64,000 nucleotides of DNA from Haloferax sp. Q22 (GTDB lineage: Archaea; Halobacteriota; Halobacteria; Halobacteriales; Haloferacaceae), in contig NZ_LOEP01000037.1 of assembly GCF_001482285.1 (NCBI RefSeq), positions 62,001 through 126,000 on the forward strand. The letters run 5' to 3'. Numbering within the stretch: position 1 is the first letter of the stretch; every line of letters begins with the position of its first letter. The translations under genes and the position numbers were made by a program. Positions 33,226 to 40,765 of this stretch are shown here, piece by piece. The notes beneath the pieces are model-generated. The model was given only the letters and a program-made list of their open reading frames with translations, ran no database searches and was not told the DNA's origin.

Positions 33226-34067
33226 GCGTCGACGGCGAAGCAGACACCGGCTTCACCGACGACGAGGGAATCCCCTTCGTCGGCGCGGGACCGGGCGACC
33301 CGGACCTGCTCACCGTCGCCGGGAGAAAACTCGTCGAGGACGCCGACCTCGTGGTTCACGCGGGGTCGCTCGTCAACAGCGAACTCTTAGACGAGTTCTG
33401 CGCCGACGCGGAGCAGGTCAACAGCGTCGGCAAGGACCTCGAAGAGCTGATTCCGCTGATGGCGGACGCCTACGAGTCGGGGCGAACCGTCGTCCGACTC
33501 CACAGCGGCGACCCAGCGATTTACGGGGCCGCCTTAGAGCAGATGGACGCGCTGGCCGAGGCGGGCGTTCCGAGCTACCTCGTCCCCGGCGTCACCTCGG
33601 CGTTCGCCGCGAGCGCGACGCTCCGAACCCAGTTGACGCTGAACGAGGTCTCGAACCACGTCGTCTTCACCCGGCCGCAGGGCCGGACGCTCTCGGCCGA
33701 GGAAGACCACATCAGCGACTTCGTCGGCTTCGGCGACACCACGGTCTGCATCTACCTCGGCACCCACGCCGTCGCCGAGACGATGGACCGGCTGCTGGAC
33801 GAGGGCCACGACCCCGACACGCCCGTCGCGGTCGTCTACCACGCCTCCTGGCCGGACGAAGACGTCATCGAGGGCACCATCGAGACCATCGGCGAGCGGG
33901 TCGAAGACGCGGGCTACCGCGCCTCGGCGCTCGTCATCATCGGCGAGGCGGTGAACGGCTCTGACTACGAGCGGTCGTTCCTCTACGGCGACTGGGCCCG
34001 CGGCGGCGACGCACCGAACGACGAACCCGATGGTGATTCCGAACCGCAGGAGCGTGATGCGCAATGA
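33222..34067 (+). CDS. cbiF: cobalt-precorrin-4 C11-methyltransferase
   Basis: A 281-residue tetrapyrrole methylase. The GTG start at 33222 overlaps the cbiL stop. Motifs: VGAGPGDPDLLTVAGRKL (SAM), HSGDPAIYGAALEQ, VPGVTSAFAASATL, and TRPQGRTLSAEEDH, characteristic of CbiF/CobM. It methylates C11. The acidic C-terminal tail (about 30 residues) is a haloarchaeal embellishment. It is followed by cbiG with a 4-bp overlap. Confidence 0.88.
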   Translation: MSVDGEADTGFTDDEGIPFVGAGPGDPDLLTVAGRKLVEDADLVVHAGSLVNSELLDEFCADAEQVNSVGKDLEELIPLMADAYESGRTVVRLHSGDPAIYGAALEQMDALAEAGVPSYLVPGVTSAFAASATLRTQLTLNEVSNHVVFTRPQGRTLSAEEDHISDFVGFGDTTVCIYLGTHAVAETMDRLLDEGHDPDTPVAVVYHASWPDEDVIEGTIETIGERVEDAGYRASALVIIGEAVNGSDYERSFLYGDWARGGDAPNDEPDGDSEPQERDAQ

Positions 34068-35044
34068 GCGACGCAGACTCTAACTCCGACACCGACTCCG
34101 GAAGCGGCCACTGTAGCACTCCCGACAGCGACGGCGAGGTAGCCGACGAAATCGCCATCGTCAGCTTCGAACGAAAACTCGACACGGCGGAGGAAATCAA
34201 ACGCGACCTCGCGGACGACTACGACCAGATAGACATACTCACCTACCACGGCGACGTGTTCGCCGACCACTGGGGCGAGTACGATTGCTTTGTCGGCCTC
34301 ATGGCCAGCGGCATCGCCATGCGGAAAACCGCCGACCTCCTCGACGACAAGTGGGAGGACCCGGCGGTCGTCGTCGTCGACGAGGAACTGACGTGGGCGA
34401 TACCGCTCACCGGCGGCCACCACGGCGCGAATCAGGTCGCCCACGACCTCTCGAAACTCGGGGCCGTCCCGGCGATGACGACCGCCTCGGAGGCCGCGGG
34501 CAAGCAGGGCGTCGAGAGCAAGGCGAAGGCGCTCGACTCCCACGTCGTCAACGGCGATTCGACCGTGGCGACGAACCTCGCCGTCCTCAACGACGAACTC
34601 GGTCCCGTCGCCCGACTCGACGGTCCGAAGGCGGTCCTCGTCGGCGACGACGTGACCGTCCTGAAGCGCAACGGCGACGACGGCGTCGTCCTCGGGACGG
34701 GCAGCGTCTCCGGCGCGAAGAAAGCGCAGTTCCTGACGGCGTGGGAGCGCGCGCTCGACGACGCCGACTGCGACTGGGACGACGTGGAGTTCGTCGCCAC
34801 CGGCACGCGAAAGGCGGACGAACCCGGCATGCTCGACGCCGCCGAGGAAATCGGCGCGGGCGTCGTCTACTTCGAAAAAGAGACCCTCACCGAGTTCGAG
34901 GGGCCGACGCCCTCGCGGTCGAAGGAACTCATCGGCTGGCCCGGCATCGCCGAGGCGAGCGCCATCGCCGGCGGCCGCGACCACGAACTGGTCGTCAAAA
35001 AGCGGCGCTACGACGACGCCGTGACCGTGGCGGTGGGACGATGA
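34064..35044 (+). CDS. cbiG: cobalt-precorrin-5A hydrolase
   Basis: A 326-residue CbiG protein, which opens the delta-lactone of cobalt-precorrin-5A and releases acetaldehyde. After an acidic leader (about 25 residues) come the N-terminal domain (VGLMASGIAMRKTADLL, PLTGGHHGANQVAHDL) and the C-terminal domain (VATGTRKADEPGMLDAAEEIG; FEGPTPSRSKELIGWPGIAEASAIAGG), both typical. It overlaps cbiF and the next gene by 4 bp each. Confidence 0.88.
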   Translation: MSDADSNSDTDSGSGHCSTPDSDGEVADEIAIVSFERKLDTAEEIKRDLADDYDQIDILTYHGDVFADHWGEYDCFVGLMASGIAMRKTADLLDDKWEDPAVVVVDEELTWAIPLTGGHHGANQVAHDLSKLGAVPAMTTASEAAGKQGVESKAKALDSHVVNGDSTVATNLAVLNDELGPVARLDGPKAVLVGDDVTVLKRNGDDGVVLGTGSVSGAKKAQFLTAWERALDDADCDWDDVEFVATGTRKADEPGMLDAAEEIGAGVVYFEKETLTEFEGPTPSRSKELIGWPGIAEASAIAGGRDHELVVKKRRYDDAVTVAVGR

Positions 35045-35919
35045 GTGACGGCGACGAGCCGACCGAACCGGCGTCCGACTCCAGCGACCGCAACCGCAGC
35101 CGTGACGAGGACCCAGACGACTACGGAACCCTCTATGTCGTCGGCATCGGTCCCGGCCTCCCCGACCACATGACGAAGCGAGCGAAGGAACTCGTCTCGA
35201 CCTCGGACTGCGTGGTCGCTTCGAACCTCTATCAGGAGTTCCTCCGAGACGACGGAACCCTCCCACCCGAAGAAAGCGACGAGGGGCCGGAGGTCGTCCG
35301 CTCGTCGATGGGAAAGCAGGTCGAACTGACCCGCGAGGCGTTCGAGCGCGTCCGGAACGGCGAGGACGTAGTCCACGTCTCCGGCGGCGACCCGAACGTC
35401 TACGGGAAGTCCGACCTCGTGTTCACGATGGCGGAGACGGACGCGGCGACCGACGTGCCCATCGAAATCGTCCCCGGCGTCACCGCGGCGCTCGGCGGCG
35501 CGGCCATGATGGGCGCGCCGCTGTCGAACGACTTCTGTACGGTCTCGCTGTCCGACAAGTGGCGCGGCTGGGACGAAATCGAGGAGAAACTCCGCGCGGC
35601 CGCCATCAGCGGCTTCGTCATCGTCCTGTACAACTGCTGGCGGAACTACGAACGCGCCATCGACGTGGTCCGCGAGGAGCGGGCCGACGACGTGCCGGTC
35701 GGCATCTTCAACGACGCCGGTCGGGGCGATGCCGGGCGAAATCTGGACGACGAGACGTTCTCGATTACGACCCTCGGCGACGCGAAGGCCCACGACGACG
35801 ACGTGGGCGGGATGGGGACCTCGATTCTCATCGGCACCCACGAGACCGAACCCTGGAGCAACGACTACGAAACGTACCTCGTCACGCCCCGCGGCGGGCG
35901 CGACGTCGACGACTTCTAA
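35041..35919 (+). CDS. divergent CbiH-like tetrapyrrole methyltransferase, copy 1
   Basis: A 292-residue tetrapyrrole methylase with an acidic leader of about 30 residues. The SAM motif is GIGPGLPDHMTKRAKEL and the second loop is SGGDPNVYGKSDLVFTM; VPGVTAALGGAAMMGAPL and DFCTVSLSDKW follow as in CbiH. However the usual YNPxSxxR loop is replaced by YNCWRNYERA. The classical CbiH adjacent at 35923 keeps that loop. This copy is commonly labelled CbiH too, but the change suggests a different position or substrate (C17 versus, for instance, C1; inference). Confidence 0.75.
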   Translation: MSDGDEPTEPASDSSDRNRSRDEDPDDYGTLYVVGIGPGLPDHMTKRAKELVSTSDCVVASNLYQEFLRDDGTLPPEESDEGPEVVRSSMGKQVELTREAFERVRNGEDVVHVSGGDPNVYGKSDLVFTMAETDAATDVPIEIVPGVTAALGGAAMMGAPLSNDFCTVSLSDKWRGWDEIEEKLRAAAISGFVIVLYNCWRNYERAIDVVREERADDVPVGIFNDAGRGDAGRNLDDETFSITTLGDAKAHDDDVGGMGTSILIGTHETEPWSNDYETYLVTPRGGRDVDDF

Positions 35920-35922
35920 TCC

Positions 35923-36903
35923 ATGAGCGAATCAGACACGACAACCGAATCGAAGTGCGGCGGAGCGACTGCGGAATCGACCGACTCGGCCGACGCAGAA
36001 TCGAAGTGTGGCGCGTCGTCCTCGAAGTCCGACGACGAGTCATCCTCGAAGTGCGGCGGCAGTTCGGGCGGGTCGAAGAAAGAACAGACCGCGGAGAAGG
36101 TCGAAGCGACCGTCGAGGACTTCGACGGCGAACCGGGGCAACTCGTCGCCGTCGGCCTCGGTCCCGGTCGCGCGAGCGAGATGACTACGCTGGCGAAAGA
36201 CACGCTCCGCGAGGCCGATCACATCGTCGGCTACACGACCTACATCGAACTCCTCCCCGACGACATCGTCGAGGACGCCGAGGACATCTACTCGACGCCG
36301 ATGTGCGGCGAGGTCTCCCGGACCGAGGAGGCGGTCGACCGAACGCTCGCTGGCAACGACGTGGCAATCGTCGGCAGCGGCGACCCCAACGTGTACGCGC
36401 TGGCCGGCCTCGCGCTCGAAATCCTCGAATCGAAGGGCGCGACCGCGAGCATGGTCGACTTCGACGTGGTCGCGGGCGTCCCGGCGGCGCAGTCCTGCGC
36501 GGCCCGACTTGGCGCGCCGCTCGTCAACGACACCGTGACCATCAGCCTCTCGGACCACCTGACCTCGATGCCGACCATCGAATCGCGCCTCCACGCGGCC
36601 GCCAAGGAGGGCTTCACTATCGCTATCTACAACCCGTGGAGCCGCAAGCGCCGGTCGAACTACGAGAAGTGCTGCGAGATTCTCCTCGAACACCGCGCGC
36701 CCGACACGCCGGTCGGTATCGTCCACGGCGCGGGCCGCGACGACGAGGAAGTCGAAATCGTCGAACTCGGCGAACTCCCTGACCTCGGCGAGACCGACCT
36801 CGTGGACATGACGACGACGCTGCTGGTCGGCAACGAGGAGACGTACGTCTGGGACGACCGGATGGTGACGCCGCGGGGCTACGAGCAGAAGTACGAGTAC
36901 TGA
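35923..36903 (+). CDS. cbiH: cobalt-factor III C17-methyltransferase, copy 2, with Cys-repeat N-terminus
   Basis: A 326-residue CbiH enzyme (C17 methylation and ring contraction). The methylase core starts near residue 65: VGLGPGRASEMTTLAKDTL, GSGDPNVYALAGLALEI, VAGVPAAQSCAARLGAPL, IYNPWSRKRRSNYEK, all canonical. The first 60 residues are a low-complexity Ser/Glu/Asp segment carrying three SKCG units (Cys near 12, 29 and 44). These could bind cobalt, iron or an Fe-S cluster, or be lipid-free thiol donors; nothing in the core needs them. It starts 3 bp after copy 1. Confidence 0.85.
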   Translation: MSESDTTTESKCGGATAESTDSADAESKCGASSSKSDDESSSKCGGSSGGSKKEQTAEKVEATVEDFDGEPGQLVAVGLGPGRASEMTTLAKDTLREADHIVGYTTYIELLPDDIVEDAEDIYSTPMCGEVSRTEEAVDRTLAGNDVAIVGSGDPNVYALAGLALEILESKGATASMVDFDVVAGVPAAQSCAARLGAPLVNDTVTISLSDHLTSMPTIESRLHAAAKEGFTIAIYNPWSRKRRSNYEKCCEILLEHRAPDTPVGIVHGAGRDDEEVEIVELGELPDLGETDLVDMTTTLLVGNEETYVWDDRMVTPRGYEQKYEY

Positions 36904-36904
36904 G

Positions 36905-37162
36905 ATGTTCGAAATCGAAATCGACCGAGACGCCTGCGACGGCATCTTCGCCTGTCTCGCCCGCGACGGCCGGTTCGTCGAGGACGACGACGGACTCGCC
37001 ACAATCGACCCCGACGCGGCCGGCGTCGTGCGCGTCGAGCAGACGGACGAGCGCGTCGTCGCTCTCCTCGAAGGTGATGCCGAAGCCGACGACGACGACG
37101 CGACGCTCGCGGCGCGAGCCTGTCCGCCGGGTGCGATTTCGGTCCGGGAGGTGGACGCGTGA
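36905..37162 (+). CDS. small 3Fe-4S/4Fe-4S-type ferredoxin
   Basis: An 85-residue acidic ferredoxin-like protein. Cys11 and Cys17 (ACDGIFACLA) and Cys73 followed by Pro (ACPPGAIS) give the three-Cys pattern C-x5-C...C-P of 3Fe-4S ferredoxins. The loop DDGLATIDPDA between them is as expected. It lies between cbiH and an uncharacterised gene with a 4-bp overlap to the latter. It could donate electrons in the corrin pathway (for example to an unidentified precorrin-6A reductase or to cobalt reduction), which is inference. Confidence 0.78.
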   Translation: MFEIEIDRDACDGIFACLARDGRFVEDDDGLATIDPDAAGVVRVEQTDERVVALLEGDAEADDDDATLAARACPPGAISVREVDA

Positions 37163-37881
37163 GCGACGCGAACGCCGACGGCTCGGCCGCGGACGCCGAC
37201 TCGGACGCGAGCGTGGACTCCGGCGTCGCCCCCGCGGACGACCTCCTGAAAAGTGCGCCCGAGACGGCCTATCTCTGGGGCCACGTCGCCGGCGGCGGAA
37301 CGGTCGAGCCGGGACAGTTCACGGCGCTGACGAACGACGAGACCTGCGCGAACCGCCTCGCAGTCATCGCCGGCGGCGGCGAAATCGACCGCCGGGAGAC
37401 GGAGCGAGAGTACGCCCACAACACCGCCGTCACCCGCGTCAAAGACGAGTACCACGTCATGGTCGAAGGCGACGTGGTCAGAAGCGCGAGCGCCGCGTTC
37501 GGCCTCCCCGTCGGCGACGACGACGGCGGCTACCGCTTCGACGTGTTCGAAGCCCGGCGAAAACAACTCCTTCGGGGACTCCTCGAATCCTGCGGGACGG
37601 TCTGTTTCAAATCCTCGTCGGGGACGGTCGGCATCTCGTTTGTCCACGACGACCGGGCGCTCCTCGACACCGTGGACCGACTGCTCGACGCCTGCCCCGT
37701 TGACGCGCCGACCGGCGAGATTCAAGAGACCTCGTCGGGCGGCTACTGGTTCGGCATCGACGACGACGCGGCCGCCGGCTTCGGCGAGTGGGTTTACGAG
37801 GGGAGCGACGAGACGAGCCTGTTCGCACCGACGCGGCGTCGAAAGCTCGTCCGCAGCCTCGAAGAGGCCGAGAACGCATGA
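37159..37881 (+). CDS. cobalamin-operon protein of unknown function, possible degenerate LAGLIDADG-like fold
   Basis: A 240-residue protein from a GTG start overlapping the ferredoxin stop. After an acidic 30-residue leader I see two similar halves. Each begins with a helix of the form L-x-G-(H/L)-x-x-x-x-G-T-V (LWGHVAGGGTV near 40-50, LRGLLESCGTV near 138-148). Each continues with alternating strands and helices. The C-terminus ends GEWVYEG...RRRKL, recalling the wLY...RK ending of LAGLIDADG-family proteins. The catalytic acidic residue of that motif is absent, so a non-cutting nucleic-acid-binding or ligand-sensing role is possible. The fold assignment is by eye only; the conserved operon position is solid. 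Confidence 0.6.
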   Translation: MSDANADGSAADADSDASVDSGVAPADDLLKSAPETAYLWGHVAGGGTVEPGQFTALTNDETCANRLAVIAGGGEIDRRETEREYAHNTAVTRVKDEYHVMVEGDVVRSASAAFGLPVGDDDGGYRFDVFEARRKQLLRGLLESCGTVCFKSSSGTVGISFVHDDRALLDTVDRLLDACPVDAPTGEIQETSSGGYWFGIDDDAAAGFGEWVYEGSDETSLFAPTRRRKLVRSLEEAENA

Positions 37882-39098
37882 GCCTCGAACGACCGGACCC
37901 GGCGCTCGACGACGATGCGGTGCTCCTCGTCGGCCACGGCTCGCGCCGCGAGGAGTCCAACGAGCAGGTTCGGACGCTCGCCGCGAAGTTGGAGTCCCGG
38001 CTGTCGATCCCGGTTGACGCGGCGTACATCGAACTCGCCGAACCCTCGATAGACGACGCAATCGGGTCGATGGCACCGACCTGCCGGACGATGACCGTCG
38101 TCCCCCTCTCGCTGTTTGCTGCGAGCCACGTCAAAAACGACGTGCCGCTTGCGGTCCAGCGGGCCCGCGCGACCCACGACGACACCGAGTTCCGGTTCGG
38201 CTCGCACCTCGGCATCCACCCCTCGCTCGTGGACCTGTTAGACGAGCGAGTGCAGGCGGTCGAGTCCGACCTCGGCGTCGACCGCGAGGACGACGACGTG
38301 GCGGTCGTGCTCTGCGCCCGCGGGTCGAGCGACCCAGACTCGAACGGTGACGTGCACAAACTGGCGCGCCTGCTGTACGAGGGTCGGGGGTTCACCCGCG
38401 TCGAATCGGCGTTCATCGGCGTCACCACGCCCCGGTTGGAGGAGACGCTTCACACCGTCGCCAAGGACCGCCCGGACGCGGTCGTCGTCCTCCCGTACAT
38501 GCTCGGCGACGGCGTGCTGACGGGGCGAATCGTGGACAAAGCCGAGACGTTCGACAAGGAGTACCCCTACGTCGACGCCGGCGCGTCGGGGCCGCTCGGC
38601 ACAGACGACCGGGTGGTCGAGACGCTCGCCGACCGCTACCGAGAAGCGCGCTCGGGGAGCGTCGAGATGTCCTGCGACACCTGCAAGTACAAGGTCGAAC
38701 TCGCCGGCTACGAGGACGACGAGGGCGGCGCTCGCGCGATGCTCCGCTCGCTCGTCCATCAGGCCGAACACGCCGACCGAAGCGACGTGGACGACGACCC
38801 GCACGCCCACGACGCCCCCGAGAAACACGTCGCGGTGTGCACGAACCAGACCTGCGCCGCGAGCGGCGCGGCGACCGTCCTCGAACAACTTAGACAGGGC
38901 GTTCGCGACGCCGACGACTGCGATGTCCACGTCTCGCGGAGTTCGTGTCTCGGCCAGTGCGGCGACGGTCCAATCGTCGCCGTCTACCCCGACAGCGTCT
39001 GGTACGGCGGCGTGACGCCCGACGACACCGACCGCATCGTCTCGTCCCATCTCGAACGGGACCGCATCGTCTCGAACCTCGTCCACCAATCACTCTAA
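37878..39098 (+). CDS. cbiX: sirohydrochlorin cobaltochelatase CbiX fused to a 2Fe-2S ferredoxin domain
   Basis: A 406-residue fusion. The N-terminal two-fold CbiX chelatase (about residues 10-265) has the metal-binding HGSRREESNEQ motif and a second half beginning VVLCARGSSDPDSN. It inserts cobalt into sirohydrochlorin, the first committed step of the early-cobalt route. A linker with CDTCKYK and a His/Asp-rich segment (HQAEHADRS...HAHDAPEKH) follows. The last 95 residues form a thioredoxin-like 2Fe-2S domain (CTNQTC...SCLGQC) similar to the free ferredoxin at 30407. The fused cluster may sense or supply electrons for cobalt. Confidence 0.87.
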   Translation: MSLERPDPALDDDAVLLVGHGSRREESNEQVRTLAAKLESRLSIPVDAAYIELAEPSIDDAIGSMAPTCRTMTVVPLSLFAASHVKNDVPLAVQRARATHDDTEFRFGSHLGIHPSLVDLLDERVQAVESDLGVDREDDDVAVVLCARGSSDPDSNGDVHKLARLLYEGRGFTRVESAFIGVTTPRLEETLHTVAKDRPDAVVVLPYMLGDGVLTGRIVDKAETFDKEYPYVDAGASGPLGTDDRVVETLADRYREARSGSVEMSCDTCKYKVELAGYEDDEGGARAMLRSLVHQAEHADRSDVDDDPHAHDAPEKHVAVCTNQTCAASGAATVLEQLRQGVRDADDCDVHVSRSSCLGQCGDGPIVAVYPDSVWYGGVTPDDTDRIVSSHLERDRIVSNLVHQSL

Positions 39099-39100
39099 TC

Positions 39101-39484
39101 ATGGCCTGTGCAGAACTCGAAGCGCTCCGACTGGCGCTCCTGAACATCACCGGAACGACCGACGAACACGCGAAGCGACACGCCGAAGCCGAACTCGAAG
39201 ACTACCTCGGCGACGCCGACCCCGGCCCGATTCAGGCGCTCGCGAACGCGACCACGCTCGACGAGGCCCAGCGACATCTCGACGCCGCGCTCGTCGACCT
39301 CGAAGCGGAGGCGACGCGAATCGACGACGACGACCCACAATCGGGCTACCTTCGGGGACGACTCGTCGCCGTCCGCGACGCCGAGCGGTCGCTGCGCCGC
39401 ATCCGCGAGGGAGCCGATGCGTTCCTCGACGACCTCGGGGAGGCGCACCACACGCTCCACGACGCCTTCCCCGTCGAGGACTGA
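39101..39484 (+). CDS. DUF3209 protein of the cobalamin operon
   Basis: A 127-residue all-helical acidic protein. It begins MACAELEALRLALLNITG and has long amphipathic helices (EHAKRHAEAELEDYLGD; TTLDEAQRHLDAALVDLEAEA; AVRDAERSLRRIREGADAFL). This matches DUF3209, found in haloarchaeal cobalamin operons, with no known function. It starts 2 bp after cbiX and ends 6 bp before the beta-propeller gene, so it is part of the same operon. A structural or chaperone-like helper for the chelatase is a guess. Confidence 0.75.
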   Translation: MACAELEALRLALLNITGTTDEHAKRHAEAELEDYLGDADPGPIQALANATTLDEAQRHLDAALVDLEAEATRIDDDDPQSGYLRGRLVAVRDAERSLRRIREGADAFLDDLGEAHHTLHDAFPVED

Positions 39485-39490
39485 CTCCCG

Positions 39491-40729
39491 ATGGCACCGT
39501 CCCCACTCACGGCCCGCCGCGATCTCGGGGAAGTCGAGCCCGCGAGCAGCCGCCACAACTGGGCTCGCTCCGCGGTCGAAGCGACCGACGACGCCGTCTT
39601 CGTCGGGACCGCGGACAGTCGCGTCATCGCGCTGGAGGCTGCTGCCGATTCCGCACCCCACGCCGGCGAACGTTGGCAGGCGCGCGGCGAGCACTCCGTG
39701 GTGTCGATGACCGCCACCGACGACTTCCTCGTCGTCGGCGAGCGCGGCGGCGACGGGCTGGTTCGCGTCCTCGACGCCGAGACAGGCGTCGCCCGCTGGA
39801 CGTACGCGACGGCCGACGACGTGGGCACGGCAACGAAGGACTCGCTGTTCTTCCGGCCGTACGTCGTCGACCTCGCGGTGACGGGCGACAGAGTGGTCGT
39901 CGCCGCCCGGCGCTACGAGCGGGACGGCGAGGAGCGATGCTGGCGGAGCGTCGTCCTCGGGTTCGACCGGGATGGCCGACTCGCGTGGCGCAGACGCGTC
40001 CACGCGTCGCCCATCGCGGTCGCCGCCGAAGGGGACCGCGTCGCCGTCGCGTACAACCGCTGTCCGAATCCCGAACAGGACGGCCTCGTTCTCCTCGACG
40101 CTCACTCCGGAGCGCGGGTCGCGTCGTGGGACCCCGACACCGACGGGGACCGACGCGTCGGCGACGTGGCCTTCGCGGGCGACGCGCTGGCCGTCGCCAG
40201 CCACGGCGACAAACGCGGCTATCTCCTCGATTTCGACGGGGAGACGCGGTGGCAACTCGACCTCGCGACCGAGCGCCGCGTCGGCGACGAGACCGTCTAC
40301 GCCTATCCGAACCACGTCTGCGTCGCCGACGGGACCGCCGTCTTCGTCACGGGGAACACGTTCGCCGAGTCGACCCGCGACCCGAACGCGCGACACCCCG
40401 ACGAACACACCGCGGTCGGCGTCTCGGTCGACGGGGGTGACCGCCTGTGGACCCGCGATACCGGCGGATTCGCACGGGCGGCTGTCACTACCGACTCGCG
40501 GGTGTTCGTGCCGTCCGCCCAGCACTTCCGGGACCGAGAGGCCGAGCGCCACGGCGTCCACGTTTTCGCCCCCGACGCGGGGCACGTCGAAACGATGGGA
40601 CTCCCCGGCATCCCGACCGCCATCGCCGCGGGTGGAGGCATCCTCACGGTGGTCGAAGAACCAGTCGAGTACCACGACGAGGGCGTCACTCGCGGGGCGT
40701 ACCGACTCCACACGCGACCGATTCGATAG
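39491..40729 (+). CDS. beta-propeller (PQQ/WD40-like) protein in the cobalamin operon
   Basis: A 412-residue cytoplasmic protein with repeated blades of the PQQ-like type. Examples are DDAVFVGTADSRVIALEA, DFLVVGERGGDGLVRVLDAETGVARWTY, DRVVVAARR...VLGFDRDGRLAWRR, DRVAVAYNR...LVLLDAHSGARVASW and DALAVASHGDKRGYLLDFDGETRWQL. No signal peptide. It is the last gene of the cbiT-led operon, 6 bp after DUF3209, and convergent with the ChlID-like gene. It has no known role in B12 synthesis; a scaffold for the chelatase complex or a cobalt/corrinoid sensor are possibilities. Confidence 0.75.
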   Translation: MAPSPLTARRDLGEVEPASSRHNWARSAVEATDDAVFVGTADSRVIALEAAADSAPHAGERWQARGEHSVVSMTATDDFLVVGERGGDGLVRVLDAETGVARWTYATADDVGTATKDSLFFRPYVVDLAVTGDRVVVAARRYERDGEERCWRSVVLGFDRDGRLAWRRRVHASPIAVAAEGDRVAVAYNRCPNPEQDGLVLLDAHSGARVASWDPDTDGDRRVGDVAFAGDALAVASHGDKRGYLLDFDGETRWQLDLATERRVGDETVYAYPNHVCVADGTAVFVTGNTFAESTRDPNARHPDEHTAVGVSVDGGDRLWTRDTGGFARAAVTTDSRVFVPSAQHFRDREAERHGVHVFAPDAGHVETMGLPGIPTAIAAGGGILTVVEEPVEYHDEGVTRGAYRLHTRPIR

Positions 40730-40765
40730 GAGCACACCATGCGAAAAGAGACGACCGACCCCCGA

